Assembly: GCF_001642995.1 (NCBI RefSeq)
Contig: NZ_LOHS01000107.1
Location: forward strand, 40,634-104,633
Direction of reading: 5' to 3'
DNA from: Streptomyces jeddahensis
GTDB taxonomy: Bacteria; Actinomycetota; Actinomycetes; Streptomycetales; Streptomycetaceae
DNA: 64,000 nt
Shown here: positions 9,689 to 18,279 of the stretch, in pieces
How positions within the stretch are numbered: the first letter of the stretch is position 1
How the letters are laid out: every line of letters begins with the position of its first letter
The notes under the pieces: model-generated
Seen by the model: the letters and a program-made list of their open reading frames with translations, nothing else
What the model was told of the DNA's origin: nothing
Databases searched by the model: none
Translations under genes and position numbers: made by a program

Positions 9689-10222
9689 CCGACGATGCCT
9701 CTCTGTCGTCCGACTGCTGCTGGTGGGCGCGACGGAGGCAGGCGTGCAGACAACTGCTGATAGCGACGGCACCGCGTCGCGAAATCCCCCGTCGAGGCCG
9801 GTGCTACGGCTTCTCACGTTGCGTAAAGAACAGCCCAATTCTCACAGCGAGTTACCCACACCACCAGGGCATCAGCGGGCTGACCCCGTGCAGATCCCCA
9901 CACAGCGGCCGCGCAAGCGGAGCCACTCGCCACCACTCGTGGAACGAAGCCCTCTCCAGGGGGTGAGCACCCGCACTGGCAGTGGCGAATCAGGGTGCCC
10001 AGGTGACCACCCACCCTTGGGCTCCGGCGCGAACCCTCTCCCGTCGGGCTCATGCTGGGCGACCTCGACGTCGATGCCGAGGCGGGCGCCGTGCTCGACT
10101 ACGGCGCTCTTGAACGGGCTCGCGTTGATGGTCGAGCAACGTGATCTCGTCAGTCGTCACGCCAAGCCGAATGGCGGAGAGTGCGCAGGCGTCAGATGTC
10201 TTCGGACGCGTCCTCACCCGCC
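9689..10222. other. 534-base region without an intact gene
   Basis: Between two minus-strand genes. It contains a transposase scar (10003-10142) and otherwise no open frame with convincing codon use, ribosome site or recognisable protein. The promoter of the secreted amidase gene should be in 9689-9850, but no clear -10/-35 pair stands out. Composition is less GC-rich near 9830-9900 than its surroundings. Confidence 0.5.
10003..10142 (-). pseudogene. Transposase remnant (IS5-like C-terminal fragment)
   Basis: Reading the minus strand gives STINASPFKSAVVEHGARLG followed by IDVEVAQHEPDGRGFAPEPK, which resembles the segment of IS5-group actinomycete transposases that precedes the RRWxVERTxGW motif. 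That motif is lost: the frame continues into unrelated sequence after EPKGG. There is no start, no catalytic triad and no flanking inverted repeats, so this is a scar of an old insertion. Recognition is from memory of the family and only moderately sure. Confidence 0.5.
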
Positions 10223-10840
10223 CTACGGACCGGGCTCCCGCGCCCTGCCGCGGTGGGCCCGAACCTTGTGGCGGTTGCCGCAGTTCTCCATGGCGCACCA
10301 GCGGCGGCGGCCGGGGCGCGAGGTGTCCACGAAGAGCAGGAGGCAGTCGTGGGCGGCGCATTCGCGTATCCGGTGGGCGTACGGGCCCGTGAACAGGTCG
10401 ACCGCGTCCCGGGCCACGGTCGACACGAGCCGGGTGCCGGTGGCGCCGGGTGCCCACGCGCGCGTGCCGTCCGGGGCGATGCGCGCGATGAGCGGGGGGC
10501 CGGCGGCAGCCGCGTTGACCACCTCCAGCACGGCGAGGTCAGAGGCCCGGCCGTGAGCACGGTCGGCAGTGAGCGACCACAGGGCGTCGCGCAGTGCGCG
10601 GGCCGCAGCCACCTCGGCCTCCGTGACGGTCAGGTCGAGCCCGTCGGGCAGCCGGCTCGCGGCCGCCCAGCGGATGAGGTCGGCCGGTCCGTGCAGCACC
10701 TCGTGGCGCGCATACGCTCCCGGGCCGCCCGTCGGCAGCAGCTCCAGGCAGAGCGCGCCGGGGTCGAAGCGGTAGGGGCGGCCCCCCGGCGTGTGCAACG
10801 TGAGGCCCGGTTCCGGCTGTGCCGTTGCCCGCTCATCCAT
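10223..10840 (-). CDS. CGNR zinc-finger (ABATE-type) putative transcriptional regulator
   Basis: A 205-residue protein. The C terminus has the stress-induced CGNR zinc finger: CAAHDC, then about 15 residues, then CAMENCGNRHKVRAHR, giving paired cysteines and the name-giving CGNR. The upstream part matches the ABATE domain (RFDPGALCLELLPTGG, then an all-helical segment). Family members are believed to bind DNA through the finger. The ATG at 10840 lies in the left arm of a perfect palindrome shared with the divergent VOC gene, has no ribosome-binding sequence upstream, and is therefore probably leaderless. It is likely an autoregulator that also controls the VOC gene. Confidence 0.85.
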   Translation of the reverse strand: MDERATAQPEPGLTLHTPGGRPYRFDPGALCLELLPTGGPGAYARHEVLHGPADLIRWAAASRLPDGLDLTVTEAEVAAARALRDALWSLTADRAHGRASDLAVLEVVNAAAAGPPLIARIAPDGTRAWAPGATGTRLVSTVARDAVDLFTGPYAHRIRECAAHDCLLLFVDTSRPGRRRWCAMENCGNRHKVRAHRGRAREPGP

Positions 10841-10864
10841 GTAACCAGTATAAGTGGTTACATG
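10838..10864. promoter_or_regulatory. Shared palindromic promoter/operator containing both divergent start codons
   Basis: CATGTAACCA (10838-10847) and TGGTTACATG (10855-10864) form a perfect 10-bp inverted repeat with a 7-base spacer, GTATAAG. The outer bases of each arm are the start codons of the divergent CGNR (minus) and VOC (plus) genes. The spacer plus flanks gives TATAAG on the plus strand and TATACT on the minus strand, each 6-7 bases before the respective ATG, where a -10 box of a leaderless transcript would lie. No Shine-Dalgarno sequence fits in the 21 bases between the start codons. Confidence 0.8.
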
Positions 10865-11344
10865 ACCCAGCAGACCGAGCAGACCCCGCACCGGCCGGCC
10901 CTCCACTGGAAGCTCGTCATCGACGCCGCCGACCCCCATGCCCAGGCCGTCTTCTGGGCCGAGGCCCTCGGGTACGAGGTCGAGGACAACAACGCCCAGA
11001 TCGAACGGCTCCTCGGCTTGGGCGTCGCCCCCGAATCCCTCACGCTCGAGTTCCGCGGCCGGCGCGCCTGGCGGGATCTCATTGCGGTACGGCACCCGGA
11101 CGACCCGTACGACGAGGAGTCCGGCATCGGGCTCGGGCGCCGGATCCTCTTCCAGCGGGTGCCGGAATCGAAGACCGTCAAGAACCGGCTCCACATCGAC
11201 GTCCACTCCGCGGACGGGCAACTGGACGCCGAGGTCGAGCGGTTGGCGGGGCTGGGCGCGTCCGTGCAGCGCCGGGTCAAGGAACCGGCGGGCGAGTGGG
11301 TGGTCATGCAGGACCCGGAGGGCAACGAGTTCTGCGTCCAGTGA
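10862..11344 (+). CDS. VOC (glyoxalase/bleomycin-resistance fold) family protein
   Basis: A 160-residue cytosolic protein of the vicinal-oxygen-chelate superfamily, glyoxalase-like type: two beta-alpha-beta-beta-beta halves, beginning HWKLVIDAADPHAQAVFWAE and ending EWVVMQDPEGNEFCVQ. The terminal PEGNEFC motif and an HIDVHSAD strand carry the usual ligand positions (His, Glu). Substrate unknown; close relatives are annotated only by fold. The ATG at 10862 is in the right arm of a palindrome and lacks a ribosome site, so translation is probably leaderless. Pairing with a divergent CGNR regulator suggests regulation by that protein. Confidence 0.88.
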   Translation: MTQQTEQTPHRPALHWKLVIDAADPHAQAVFWAEALGYEVEDNNAQIERLLGLGVAPESLTLEFRGRRAWRDLIAVRHPDDPYDEESGIGLGRRILFQRVPESKTVKNRLHIDVHSADGQLDAEVERLAGLGASVQRRVKEPAGEWVVMQDPEGNEFCVQ

Positions 11345-11378
11345 GCCGCCCGACGCGCTCTGCGTCGTCCGGCAGCCG

Positions 11379-12287
11379 CTACGCCGTGATGTCCTTCGCC
11401 GTGAACCTCGCCCAGGCCGCCGAGCCGAACACGGCCGCGTAGACGGCCTGGAGCCCGAGGTTGCGCGTCAGGTCGTCCCAGTAGACCGGGTCGCGCATCA
11501 GATCGGCGAAGGACAGCCAGTAGTGCGAGAAGAGGTACGGCTGGATCGCGTGCAGCTGGGGGATCTGGTCGAGGATCTGGACCGTGATCAGCAGGCCGAC
11601 GGTCGTCGCCATCGCCGCGATGCCGCTGTTCGTCAGCGTCGAGACGAAGAGGCCGAGCGCCGCGACACCCGTCAGTGACGCGGCGACGACCAGCGCGATC
11701 AGCAGCGCGCGCAGCAGCCCCTCGCCCATGCCGATCCGCGTCCCGGAGATCGTGGTGAGATCGCCGAGCGGGAACAGCAGTGCGCCCACGGTCAGCGCGG
11801 ACACCGCCACGACAAGGGTCGCGACGAGGCAGAACGCCATCGTGGTCGCGTACTTGGTGAGCAGCAGTCGCGTACGGCCCGCCGGGGCCACCAGCAGATA
11901 GCGCAGCGTGCCCGCGTTCGCCTCGCCCGCTATCGCGTCGCCCGCGATGACGCCGATCGCCATCGGCAGGAAGAACGGCAGCGTCGCGGCCAGCGCGGTG
12001 AACACCAGGAACAGGCCGTTGTTGGTGATCTGCGCGATGAACGCCGGGCCGCCACCGCCCGGGCCGGTTCCGCCGCCGTCGCTCGTCTCGATCTTCACGG
12101 CGATGCCGACGAGCACCGGCACGGCCGCGAGCACGCCGAGGAGCGCCAGGGTGCGCCAGCGGCGGAACGTGGTCGTCAGCTCGCTGCGGAACAGGCCGAG
12201 GGTCCACAGCCGTCGTACGGAGCGTGCGGCGGGGGCGGTCGGCCTGGTTTCCGTCACGCGTACGGACGTGTCCTCAGCCTGCGACAT
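11379..12287 (-). CDS. ABC-2-type transporter permease
   Basis: A 302-residue membrane protein with about six hydrophobic segments (for example LALLGVLAAVPVLVGIAVKI, AFCLVATLVVAVSALTVGAL, LLIALVVAASLTGVAALGLF), typical of ABC-2 permeases. The segment GDAIAGEANAGTLRYLLVAP is the conserved EAGTLR-type coupling helix of bacterial exporters. It overlaps the upstream ATP-binding gene by 14 bases, so the two form one exporter. The exported substrate is unknown; the LolA-like gene in the same operon hints at lipids or lipid-linked cargo. Confidence 0.9.
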   Translation of the reverse strand: MSQAEDTSVRVTETRPTAPAARSVRRLWTLGLFRSELTTTFRRWRTLALLGVLAAVPVLVGIAVKIETSDGGGTGPGGGGPAFIAQITNNGLFLVFTALAATLPFFLPMAIGVIAGDAIAGEANAGTLRYLLVAPAGRTRLLLTKYATTMAFCLVATLVVAVSALTVGALLFPLGDLTTISGTRIGMGEGLLRALLIALVVAASLTGVAALGLFVSTLTNSGIAAMATTVGLLITVQILDQIPQLHAIQPYLFSHYWLSFADLMRDPVYWDDLTRNLGLQAVYAAVFGSAAWARFTAKDITA

Positions 12288-13242
12288 CGAAGCCCTCCCC
12301 CGTCAGCGCCACGAACGCGTCCTCCAGCGAGGCCCGTTGCAGGCCGAAGCCGCGCACCCGCACACCGGCCGTGACCAGCGCCGCGTTCACCTCCGCGAGA
12401 TCGCGCGGCGGCTCCGGCGGCTCGCCCGTCGCCCGGTCGTCCGTGACGACGACGTCCGTCACGCCCTGCTCCTTCAGTACGCGAGCCGCGTCACCCGGGT
12501 CCGGGGTCGTCACGACGAGACGGCCGCGCGCGCCCGCCGCGAGCTCGGCGACCGGGCCCTGCGTGATCAGCCGGCCGCGGGCCATCACGGCCGCATGGGT
12601 GCACACCTGCTCGATCTCGTCCAGGAGGTGCGAGGAGAGGAAGACGGTCGTGCCGTCCGACGCCAACTCCCTCACCAGGGCACGTATTTCCCGCATGCCC
12701 TGCGGGTCGAGGCCGTTGGTCGGCTCGTCGAGGACGAGCAGCCGCCTGGGCTGCAGCAGCGCGGCCGCCAGCCCGAGGCGCTGCTTCATGCCGAGCGAGT
12801 ACGCCTTCGCCTTCTTGCCGGCCGCGGCCGTGAGGCCCACCCGGTCCAGGGCGGCGGCGACGCGCGCCCGGCGGGTGCGCGGATCGGCGGTCGGGTCCGC
12901 CGCGTCGTACCGCAGCAGGTTGTCGCGGCCGGACAGGAAGCCGTAGAGCGCGGGGCCCTCGATGAGCGCGCCCACGTGCGGGAGCACGGCGCGTGTGGAG
13001 CGGGGCATGGGGCGGCCGAGGACCCGGGCCGAGCCGGACGTCGGCTCGATCAGGCCCATCAGCATGCGGATGGTGGTGGTCTTGCCCGAGCCGTTCGGCC
13101 CGAGGAAGCCGAAGACGCTGCCCTCCGGGACGGTCAGGTCGAGCCCGTCCACGGCGAGCTGCCCGCCGCGGTAGCGCTTGGTGAGCGCGCGGGTGGCGAT
13201 CACCGCGCCCGTGTCCCTTTCCGCGGCGGACAGTTCGTCCAT
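12274..13242 (-). CDS. ABC transporter ATP-binding protein
   Basis: A 322-residue ATPase. Walker A GPNGSGKTTT, Q-loop region MLMGLIEPTSG, signature YSLGMKQRLGLAAAL, Walker B LLVLDEPTNGLDP and switch LSSHLLDEIEQ are all intact. The C-terminal 90 residues are the accessory domain of exporter ATPases. ATG 13242 is chosen because a GGGGAG ribosome site lies just upstream, in contrast to the in-frame GTG at 13254. Energises the ABC-2 permease encoded by the overlapping downstream gene. Confidence 0.93.
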   Translation of the reverse strand: MDELSAAERDTGAVIATRALTKRYRGGQLAVDGLDLTVPEGSVFGFLGPNGSGKTTTIRMLMGLIEPTSGSARVLGRPMPRSTRAVLPHVGALIEGPALYGFLSGRDNLLRYDAADPTADPRTRRARVAAALDRVGLTAAAGKKAKAYSLGMKQRLGLAAALLQPRRLLVLDEPTNGLDPQGMREIRALVRELASDGTTVFLSSHLLDEIEQVCTHAAVMARGRLITQGPVAELAAGARGRLVVTTPDPGDAARVLKEQGVTDVVVTDDRATGEPPEPPRDLAEVNAALVTAGVRVRGFGLQRASLEDAFVALTGEGFDVAG

Positions 13243-13287
13243 GGTTCTCCCCACCTGCTTGTGCCGTACCGTTCCTCGTCCTGCGGA

Positions 13288-14556
13288 CTACTTCGCCGCG
13301 TCGGCCGCCTTCACCAGCGCGTCCTTCGTCACCGCGCCCGCGTAGACCTTGCCGTCGTCCGTGACGAGGGCGTTGACCAGGCGGGTCGAGAAGACCGTGC
13401 CGGAGCCGAACTTGCCGGAGACCTTGTCGCCCAGCGCGCCCAGCAGCTGCTGCGCCTCCGGCGCGACATCGCCCGAGCCGGCCGACGGCAGGCCCTGGCC
13501 GCCCGGCAGCTCGAACTCGGCGATGGAGCTCCAGCCCTCCCCGATGACCTTCATGCCGCTCAGCCCGGTCATCCCGTCCTCGAGGCCCTCGCCCGGCTTG
13601 GGCGCCTTGTCGTGGGACCCGTGGGACTCCTGGGACTTCGTCTCGTCGCCCTCGGTGACCTTGGTGCCCTTGGGCGGGCTGAAGTCGAACGTGGACGCGG
13701 CCGGCTTGCCGAAGTCGACCTTGGTGAAGCCCGCGTCGACGACGGCGGCGCCGCCACTGGCCGGAGTCAGCGTGAACTTCAGCGGCATACCGGTCTTCGC
13801 GTCCACCGCCACCGAGATCGCGCCGACCGTCGAGCCGGACTGCTTCGGCTTGATGACCAGCTTGTACGCATCGCGGCCCGCGACCTGCGCGGTGCCGTCG
13901 ACCGTCACCGACGTCGTGTCGTCGACCGCCTTCAGCGCCTCATCGGCCAGCTCCTTGGGCGTGGCCGGGACGTCCTCCGGCGCGCCCTTGCCGCCCTTGT
14001 CGCCCTTCTCGGCGTGCTCCGCTGCGCCCGTCGCGTGGAACGCCTCGTTCGACGCGCTGTCGTACGCCCACACCTCGTCGCCGTTGCGGATCACGCTGTA
14101 CTCGGACGCGTCGTCGAGGACCGACAGCTTCTGCTTGTCGGGGCCGTCGGCCGCCACGCGCAGCGTGTGCGTCCCGGACGCGAGCTCCATCAACTTGGCC
14201 TGGGGATCGGCGGACGAGCCGCTGCCGTCGCCGCTCGGGCCGGCCCCGGGCGCGAAGCCGCCGGCGATGTCGCCCAGCGCGGGGAGCCCGAGATCGGTGC
14301 TGATCTTCACCGTGCCGGAGAGCTGCTGCACATCCGACGCGGCGATCTTCTCGATGAGTTCCTGGGCGCTGATCTTCGGCAGATCGGGGTCACCGGAGTC
14401 GGCGAGCGCCGGGACGAGCCCGATGGTCGCCGCCGCCACCCCCACGACCGCGACCGGGACCACGTAGCGCGCGGCCCTGCGGCGGCCCGCGCGCAGGTCC
14501 TCGACCTCCGCGGCGGCCCCCTCCGCTGACGTCTTGCCGGATTCGTACGGTGCCAT
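13288..14556 (-). CDS. Membrane-anchored LolA/RseB-like lipoprotein-sorting domain protein
   Basis: A 422-residue protein with a cytoplasmic start (MAPYESGKTSAEGAAAEVED), one hydrophobic anchor at about 34-53 (RYVVPVAVVGVAAATIGLVP), then a large extracytoplasmic domain with the pattern of LolA/RseB-like (DUF2092) proteins: QQLSGTVKISTDLGLP, a run of antiparallel strands such as EYSVIRNGDEVWAYD and AYKLVIKPKQSG, and a Lys/Gly-rich insert near 190-205. GGAGG lies about ten bases before ATG 14556. It is the first gene of an operon with the ABC ATPase and permease, so it may present or sense the exported substrate at the cell surface. Function inferred from fold and context only. Confidence 0.78.
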   Translation of the reverse strand: MAPYESGKTSAEGAAAEVEDLRAGRRRAARYVVPVAVVGVAAATIGLVPALADSGDPDLPKISAQELIEKIAASDVQQLSGTVKISTDLGLPALGDIAGGFAPGAGPSGDGSGSSADPQAKLMELASGTHTLRVAADGPDKQKLSVLDDASEYSVIRNGDEVWAYDSASNEAFHATGAAEHAEKGDKGGKGAPEDVPATPKELADEALKAVDDTTSVTVDGTAQVAGRDAYKLVIKPKQSGSTVGAISVAVDAKTGMPLKFTLTPASGGAAVVDAGFTKVDFGKPAASTFDFSPPKGTKVTEGDETKSQESHGSHDKAPKPGEGLEDGMTGLSGMKVIGEGWSSIAEFELPGGQGLPSAGSGDVAPEAQQLLGALGDKVSGKFGSGTVFSTRLVNALVTDDGKVYAGAVTKDALVKAADAAK

Positions 14557-14732
14557 CTGTGCCCTACCTCCGTGGTTCGGCGGCGGCCTTCCCTGTCCCT
14601 GTACTCGTCCACTCCGCGCCGCCATTCTCACCCGAAGTGCTGTGAAGTGGTGTGGTCCATCTGACCAAATCGGCCACGAGGAAGCGTCAGACCCGGGACT
14701 CAACTCCGTGTACTCCTGCGGTATGACATACG

Positions 14733-14774
14733 ACGGCGGCGCCTCCCCCGTCCCGTAGGGGGAGGCGCCGCCGT
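14733..14774. terminator. Stem-loop terminator of the polyprenyl synthase gene
   Basis: A perfect 17-bp stem (ACGGCGGCGCCTCCCCC pairing with GGGGGAGGCGCCGCCGT) encloses an 8-base loop, GTCCCGTA. It lies 47 bases after the minus-strand polyprenyl synthase stop and upstream of the LolA-like gene. Confidence 0.88.
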
Positions 14775-14820
14775 TGTGTCCCTGAGGGGCCGTCAGGGGC
14801 GATGAACCGGGGAAACGGCC

Positions 14821-15831
14821 TCAGCCCGCCCGGTGCACCACCGCGTCGCACAGCTCCACCAGCGCCGCCTTCGCATCGCACTCCGGCAGGGGGGCGAGCG
14901 CGGACCGCGCCTCCTCCGCGTACCTCACGGTGTCCCGGCGGGCCTGCTCCAGCGCTGGGTGGACGCGCAGCTTGGCCAACGCCTCTGCGTGGCGGGCGTC
15001 GTCGCTGAGGTCCGAGTCGAGGAGCTCGCACAGGGCGATGTCCTCGGGCAGGCCGAGCCGCTCCGCGCGCTCGCGCAGCCGCAGCACCGGCAGCGTCGGG
15101 ATGCCCTCGCGCAGATCCGTGCCCGGCGTCTTGCCGGACTCGCGCGTGTCGGAGGCGATGTCCAGGACGTCGTCGGCCAGCTGGAAGGCGACGCCGAGCC
15201 GCTCGCCGTACTGGGTCAGCACGTCCACGACCGTCTCGTCGGCGCCCGACATCATGGCGCCGAAACGACCCGCCACGGCGATCAGCGAGCCCGTCTTGCC
15301 GCCGATCACGTCCAGGTAGTGCTCGACGGGGTCGCGGCCGTCGCGCGGTCCCGCGGTCTCCAGGATCTGCCCGGTGACCAGGCGCTCGAAGGCCTCGGCC
15401 TGGATGCGGACGGCCTCCGGACCGAGGTCCGCCAGGATGTGCGAGGCGCGGGCGAAGAGGAAGTCGCCGGTCAGGACCGCGACGGAGTTGCCCCAGCGGC
15501 TGTTGGCGCTCGCGACGCCGCGGCGCACGTCGGCCTCGTCCATGACGTCGTCGTGGTAGAGGGTCGCGAGGTGCGTGAGCTCGACGACCACGGCGGAGGG
15601 CACGACACCCGGCGCATACGGGTCGCCGAACTGCGCGGCGAGCATCACGAGCAGCGGGCGGAACCGCTTTCCGCCCGCGCGCACCAGATGCTGTGCGGCC
15701 TCCGTGATGAACGGGACCTCACTCTTGGTGGCCTCGAGGAGGCCCTCCTCGACAGCCGCCAATCCGGCCTGGACATCGGCTTCGAGAGCCTGGTCCCGCA
15801 CGCTCAGCCCGAACGGCCCGACGACGGTCAC
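14821..15831 (-). CDS. Long-chain polyprenyl diphosphate synthase
   Basis: A 336-residue trans-isoprenyl diphosphate synthase. The first Asp-rich motif DDVMD (94-98) and second DDVLD (220-224), GGKRFRP (53-59) and GGKTGSL (177-183) are complete. Residues before the first motif are small (LATLYHDD), as in enzymes making long chains. It condenses isopentenyl diphosphate units on an allylic primer in the cytosol; in Streptomyces such a product (C40-C45) would supply the side chain of menaquinone, in keeping with the quinone genes and nuo operon further along. The GTG start at 15831 has AGGAGAT upstream. The exact chain length cannot be read from sequence. Confidence 0.9.
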   Translation of the reverse strand: MTVVGPFGLSVRDQALEADVQAGLAAVEEGLLEATKSEVPFITEAAQHLVRAGGKRFRPLLVMLAAQFGDPYAPGVVPSAVVVELTHLATLYHDDVMDEADVRRGVASANSRWGNSVAVLTGDFLFARASHILADLGPEAVRIQAEAFERLVTGQILETAGPRDGRDPVEHYLDVIGGKTGSLIAVAGRFGAMMSGADETVVDVLTQYGERLGVAFQLADDVLDIASDTRESGKTPGTDLREGIPTLPVLRLRERAERLGLPEDIALCELLDSDLSDDARHAEALAKLRVHPALEQARRDTVRYAEEARSALAPLPECDAKAALVELCDAVVHRAG

Positions 15832-16163
15832 GAGGGATCTCCTGTCTGCTGACGATCACAAGGTCGGTCACATGGGCGATGACACGGTTTGTCGCTTTGT
15901 TTGTCGATCTGTCGCTGCCATCACTCGAGTCAGCGTATCCGGTCGTCTTTCGATCACAGTGAGCGCCTGCCTGTCCAAGCCGGGCGCCGTGCGACCTCCC
16001 CCGGTATGTTCGTGATCATCCATATACGTCCCCAAATACCCCAAACGCCCGCTCTGCATCTTCGAAGCCCTCGCCCGGACGCCTCAGGTCCGTCACACAG
16101 GTCCGGCCCCTCACACGTCATACGCAGAAGTGGCCGCCGGAGTTCCGCCACCGAGGTCCGCCC
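15832..16163. other. Divergent intergenic region
   Basis: A 332-base gap between the divergent polyprenyl synthase and hydrolase genes. It must hold both promoters. Its AT content rises at 15885-16035, consistent with promoters, but I cannot point to specific boxes. No small gene with codon bias or a ribosome site is seen. Confidence 0.4.
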
Positions 16164-18245
16164 ATGAAGATCCGCACCTCCTTTCCGTACGAGACGACCC
16201 ACCAGGACGTCCGGATTCCGCTGTCGGACGGAACGCGGCTGTACGCGCGCGTGTGGCGCCCGATGACCGACGAGCCCGTACCGGCGCTGCTCGAATACCT
16301 CCCGCACCGGCTGACCGACCGCACGGCGCCCCGCGACTGGCAGCGGCATCCCTGGTACGCGGGCCACGGATACGCGTCCGTGCGGGTGGACGTGCGCGGA
16401 CACGGCAACTCGGAGGGCATGCCCGGCGACGCGTACTCGCCCGTCGAACTGTCCGACGGGGTCGAGGTGATCGAGTGGCTGGCCGCCCAGCCCTGGTGCA
16501 GCGGCCGGGTCGGCATGTTCGGCATCTCCTGGGGCGGCTGCAACGCCCTCCAGATCGCGGCCCTCGCACCTGAGCCGCTCGAGGCGGTCGTCACCGTCTG
16601 CTCCTCCGACGACCGCTACGACAACGACGTGCACTACTCGGGCGGCTCCGTCCTCGCCGTGGACATGCACGCGCGGGCCGCGGCGATGCTCGCCTCCGAG
16701 GCGCTACCGCCCGACCCGCTGTACGCCGGTGACGCATGGCGCGAGACGTGGCTGTGGCGCCTGGAGGCCGTCGAGCCCCTCGTCCACACCTGGCTGGGCC
16801 ACCAGACGCGGGACGCCTACTGGCGGCACGGCAGCGTCTGCGAGGACTACGGCTCGATCAGGGCCGCCGTCCTCGCGGTCGGCGGCTGGCACGACCCGTA
16901 CCGCGACACGGTCCTGCGGCTGGTGGAGCACCTGGGGCACCTTCCGGACGACCGGGTGCGGGGGCTGATCGGCCCCTGGCCGCACCAGTACCCGGACCGG
17001 GGGCTGCCTCCGGGCCCGGCGATCGGCTTCCTGCAGGAGACGCTGCGCTGGTGGGACCGGCATCTGAAGGGCATCGGCCCGGGCGCGTCTGCGGAGCCGA
17101 AGCTGCGCTCCTGGATCAGCGACTCCCATCCGCCGGCGACGGTGTACGAGGAGCTGCCGGGGCGCTGGGTGGGCGACCCGTCGTGGCCCTCGCCGAACGT
17201 CGGCTTCGTGTCGTACGGGCTGGCGGACGCGGGGACTCGATCACGAAGGGCCCCGAGCACCGGACCTGAAGGCACGCCGGGGTCTCCGGGGACCCGGGCC
17301 GAGGACGCGGCCCCCGTCCTCGTACGGTCGCCCCTGCACACCGGCCTGGACGCCGGCCGCTTCCGCCCCTCGGGCGACGACGCGGACCTGCCGCCGGACC
17401 AGCGCGAGGAGGACGGGAAGTCGGTGTGCTTCGACTTCGCGGTCGAGCAGGAGACGTGGATCCTGGGGCGGCCGCGGGTCCGGCTGCGGCTCACCTCGCC
17501 GACGCCCCGGGGACAGGTGGTCGCCCGCCTGTGCGATGTGGCGCCGGACGGCGCGTCGACGCTGGTCACCCGGGGTGTGCTCAATTTCTCGGCGCGGCGG
17601 GGCCGGGACAAGGCCGTCGAGTGGACCCCGGGCACGACCGAGGACGTCGACGTCGAACTGAACGGCATCGGCCACGCCTTTGAGGTCGGCCACCGCATCC
17701 GGCTCGCCGTCTCGTCCGCGTACTGGCCCTGGATCTGGCCGCAGCCCGGCTCCGAGGCGGGCTTCGTGCTGGACCCGGCGGGCAGCACGCTCGAACTCCC
17801 GGTCCGCGAGGTCACGGTCGACGCCATCACCTTCGCCGAACCGGAGCAGTCGGAGCCGCTGGGCGTCGTCATCCCCCTGACCCTGGACGGACAGCGCCCG
17901 GAACGCCTCGTCGTACGCGATGTCGCCCAGGGCGAGTGGCGCCTCGAGGTGAACCCACGCTACGGCGGCACTCGCGACTACCCGGACGGCCTCGAATTCA
18001 CGGAGGACGCCGTGGACACGTACACGATCAACGAATCCGGCCCGCTCTCGGCCCGCACCCGCTCGGACTGGTCGCTCCGGCTGCACCGGCCGGAGCTGCC
18101 CTGGGACGTGAGGATCGAGACGCGTTCGGAGATCGCCTGCGACGCGACGTCCTTCAGCACGTCGGACGAGGTGGTGTGCCGTGAGGGGGACGAGGTGGTG
18201 TTCCACCGGACGTGGGAACGCCGCATCCCACGGAACGCGGGCTGA
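16164..18245 (+). CDS. CocE/NonD-family alpha/beta hydrolase (S15 X-Pro dipeptidyl-peptidase-like)
   Basis: A 693-residue serine hydrolase. The nucleophile elbow GISWGG places Ser at about 122; GGWHDPYRDT has the catalytic Asp and GPWPHQYPDR the His. The N-terminal alpha/beta domain is followed by the C-terminal jelly-roll (PepX_C) from about 410 (FDFAVEQETWILGRPRVRLR) to the end. No signal peptide, so cytosolic. Family enzymes cleave esters or X-Pro amides, including cocaine esterase; the substrate here is unknown. A Pro/Gly-rich insert (about 350-410) is longer than usual and looks like an unstructured loop. The last codons and stop are duplicated in the DNA just downstream (18250-18273). 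Confidence 0.88.
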   Translation: MKIRTSFPYETTHQDVRIPLSDGTRLYARVWRPMTDEPVPALLEYLPHRLTDRTAPRDWQRHPWYAGHGYASVRVDVRGHGNSEGMPGDAYSPVELSDGVEVIEWLAAQPWCSGRVGMFGISWGGCNALQIAALAPEPLEAVVTVCSSDDRYDNDVHYSGGSVLAVDMHARAAAMLASEALPPDPLYAGDAWRETWLWRLEAVEPLVHTWLGHQTRDAYWRHGSVCEDYGSIRAAVLAVGGWHDPYRDTVLRLVEHLGHLPDDRVRGLIGPWPHQYPDRGLPPGPAIGFLQETLRWWDRHLKGIGPGASAEPKLRSWISDSHPPATVYEELPGRWVGDPSWPSPNVGFVSYGLADAGTRSRRAPSTGPEGTPGSPGTRAEDAAPVLVRSPLHTGLDAGRFRPSGDDADLPPDQREEDGKSVCFDFAVEQETWILGRPRVRLRLTSPTPRGQVVARLCDVAPDGASTLVTRGVLNFSARRGRDKAVEWTPGTTEDVDVELNGIGHAFEVGHRIRLAVSSAYWPWIWPQPGSEAGFVLDPAGSTLELPVREVTVDAITFAEPEQSEPLGVVIPLTLDGQRPERLVVRDVAQGEWRLEVNPRYGGTRDYPDGLEFTEDAVDTYTINESGPLSARTRSDWSLRLHRPELPWDVRIETRSEIACDATSFSTSDEVVCREGDEVVFHRTWERRIPRNAG

Positions 18246-18273
18246 TCCACGCATCCCACGGAACGCGGGCTGA
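18222..18273. repeat. 24-base direct duplication spanning the hydrolase stop codon
   Basis: The 24 bases at 18222-18245, which encode the last residues and the TGA of the hydrolase, recur exactly at 18250-18273 after a 4-base spacer (period 28). It looks like a recent slippage or tandem duplication event in non-essential 3' sequence. Confidence 0.85.
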
Positions 18274-18279
18274 CCCTCG

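Noticed and set aside
11908..14529. An 873-codon plus-strand frame opposite the ABC transporter operon
   Set aside because: Translation is Arg/His/Val-rich with no recognisable domain and opposes three well-supported genes.
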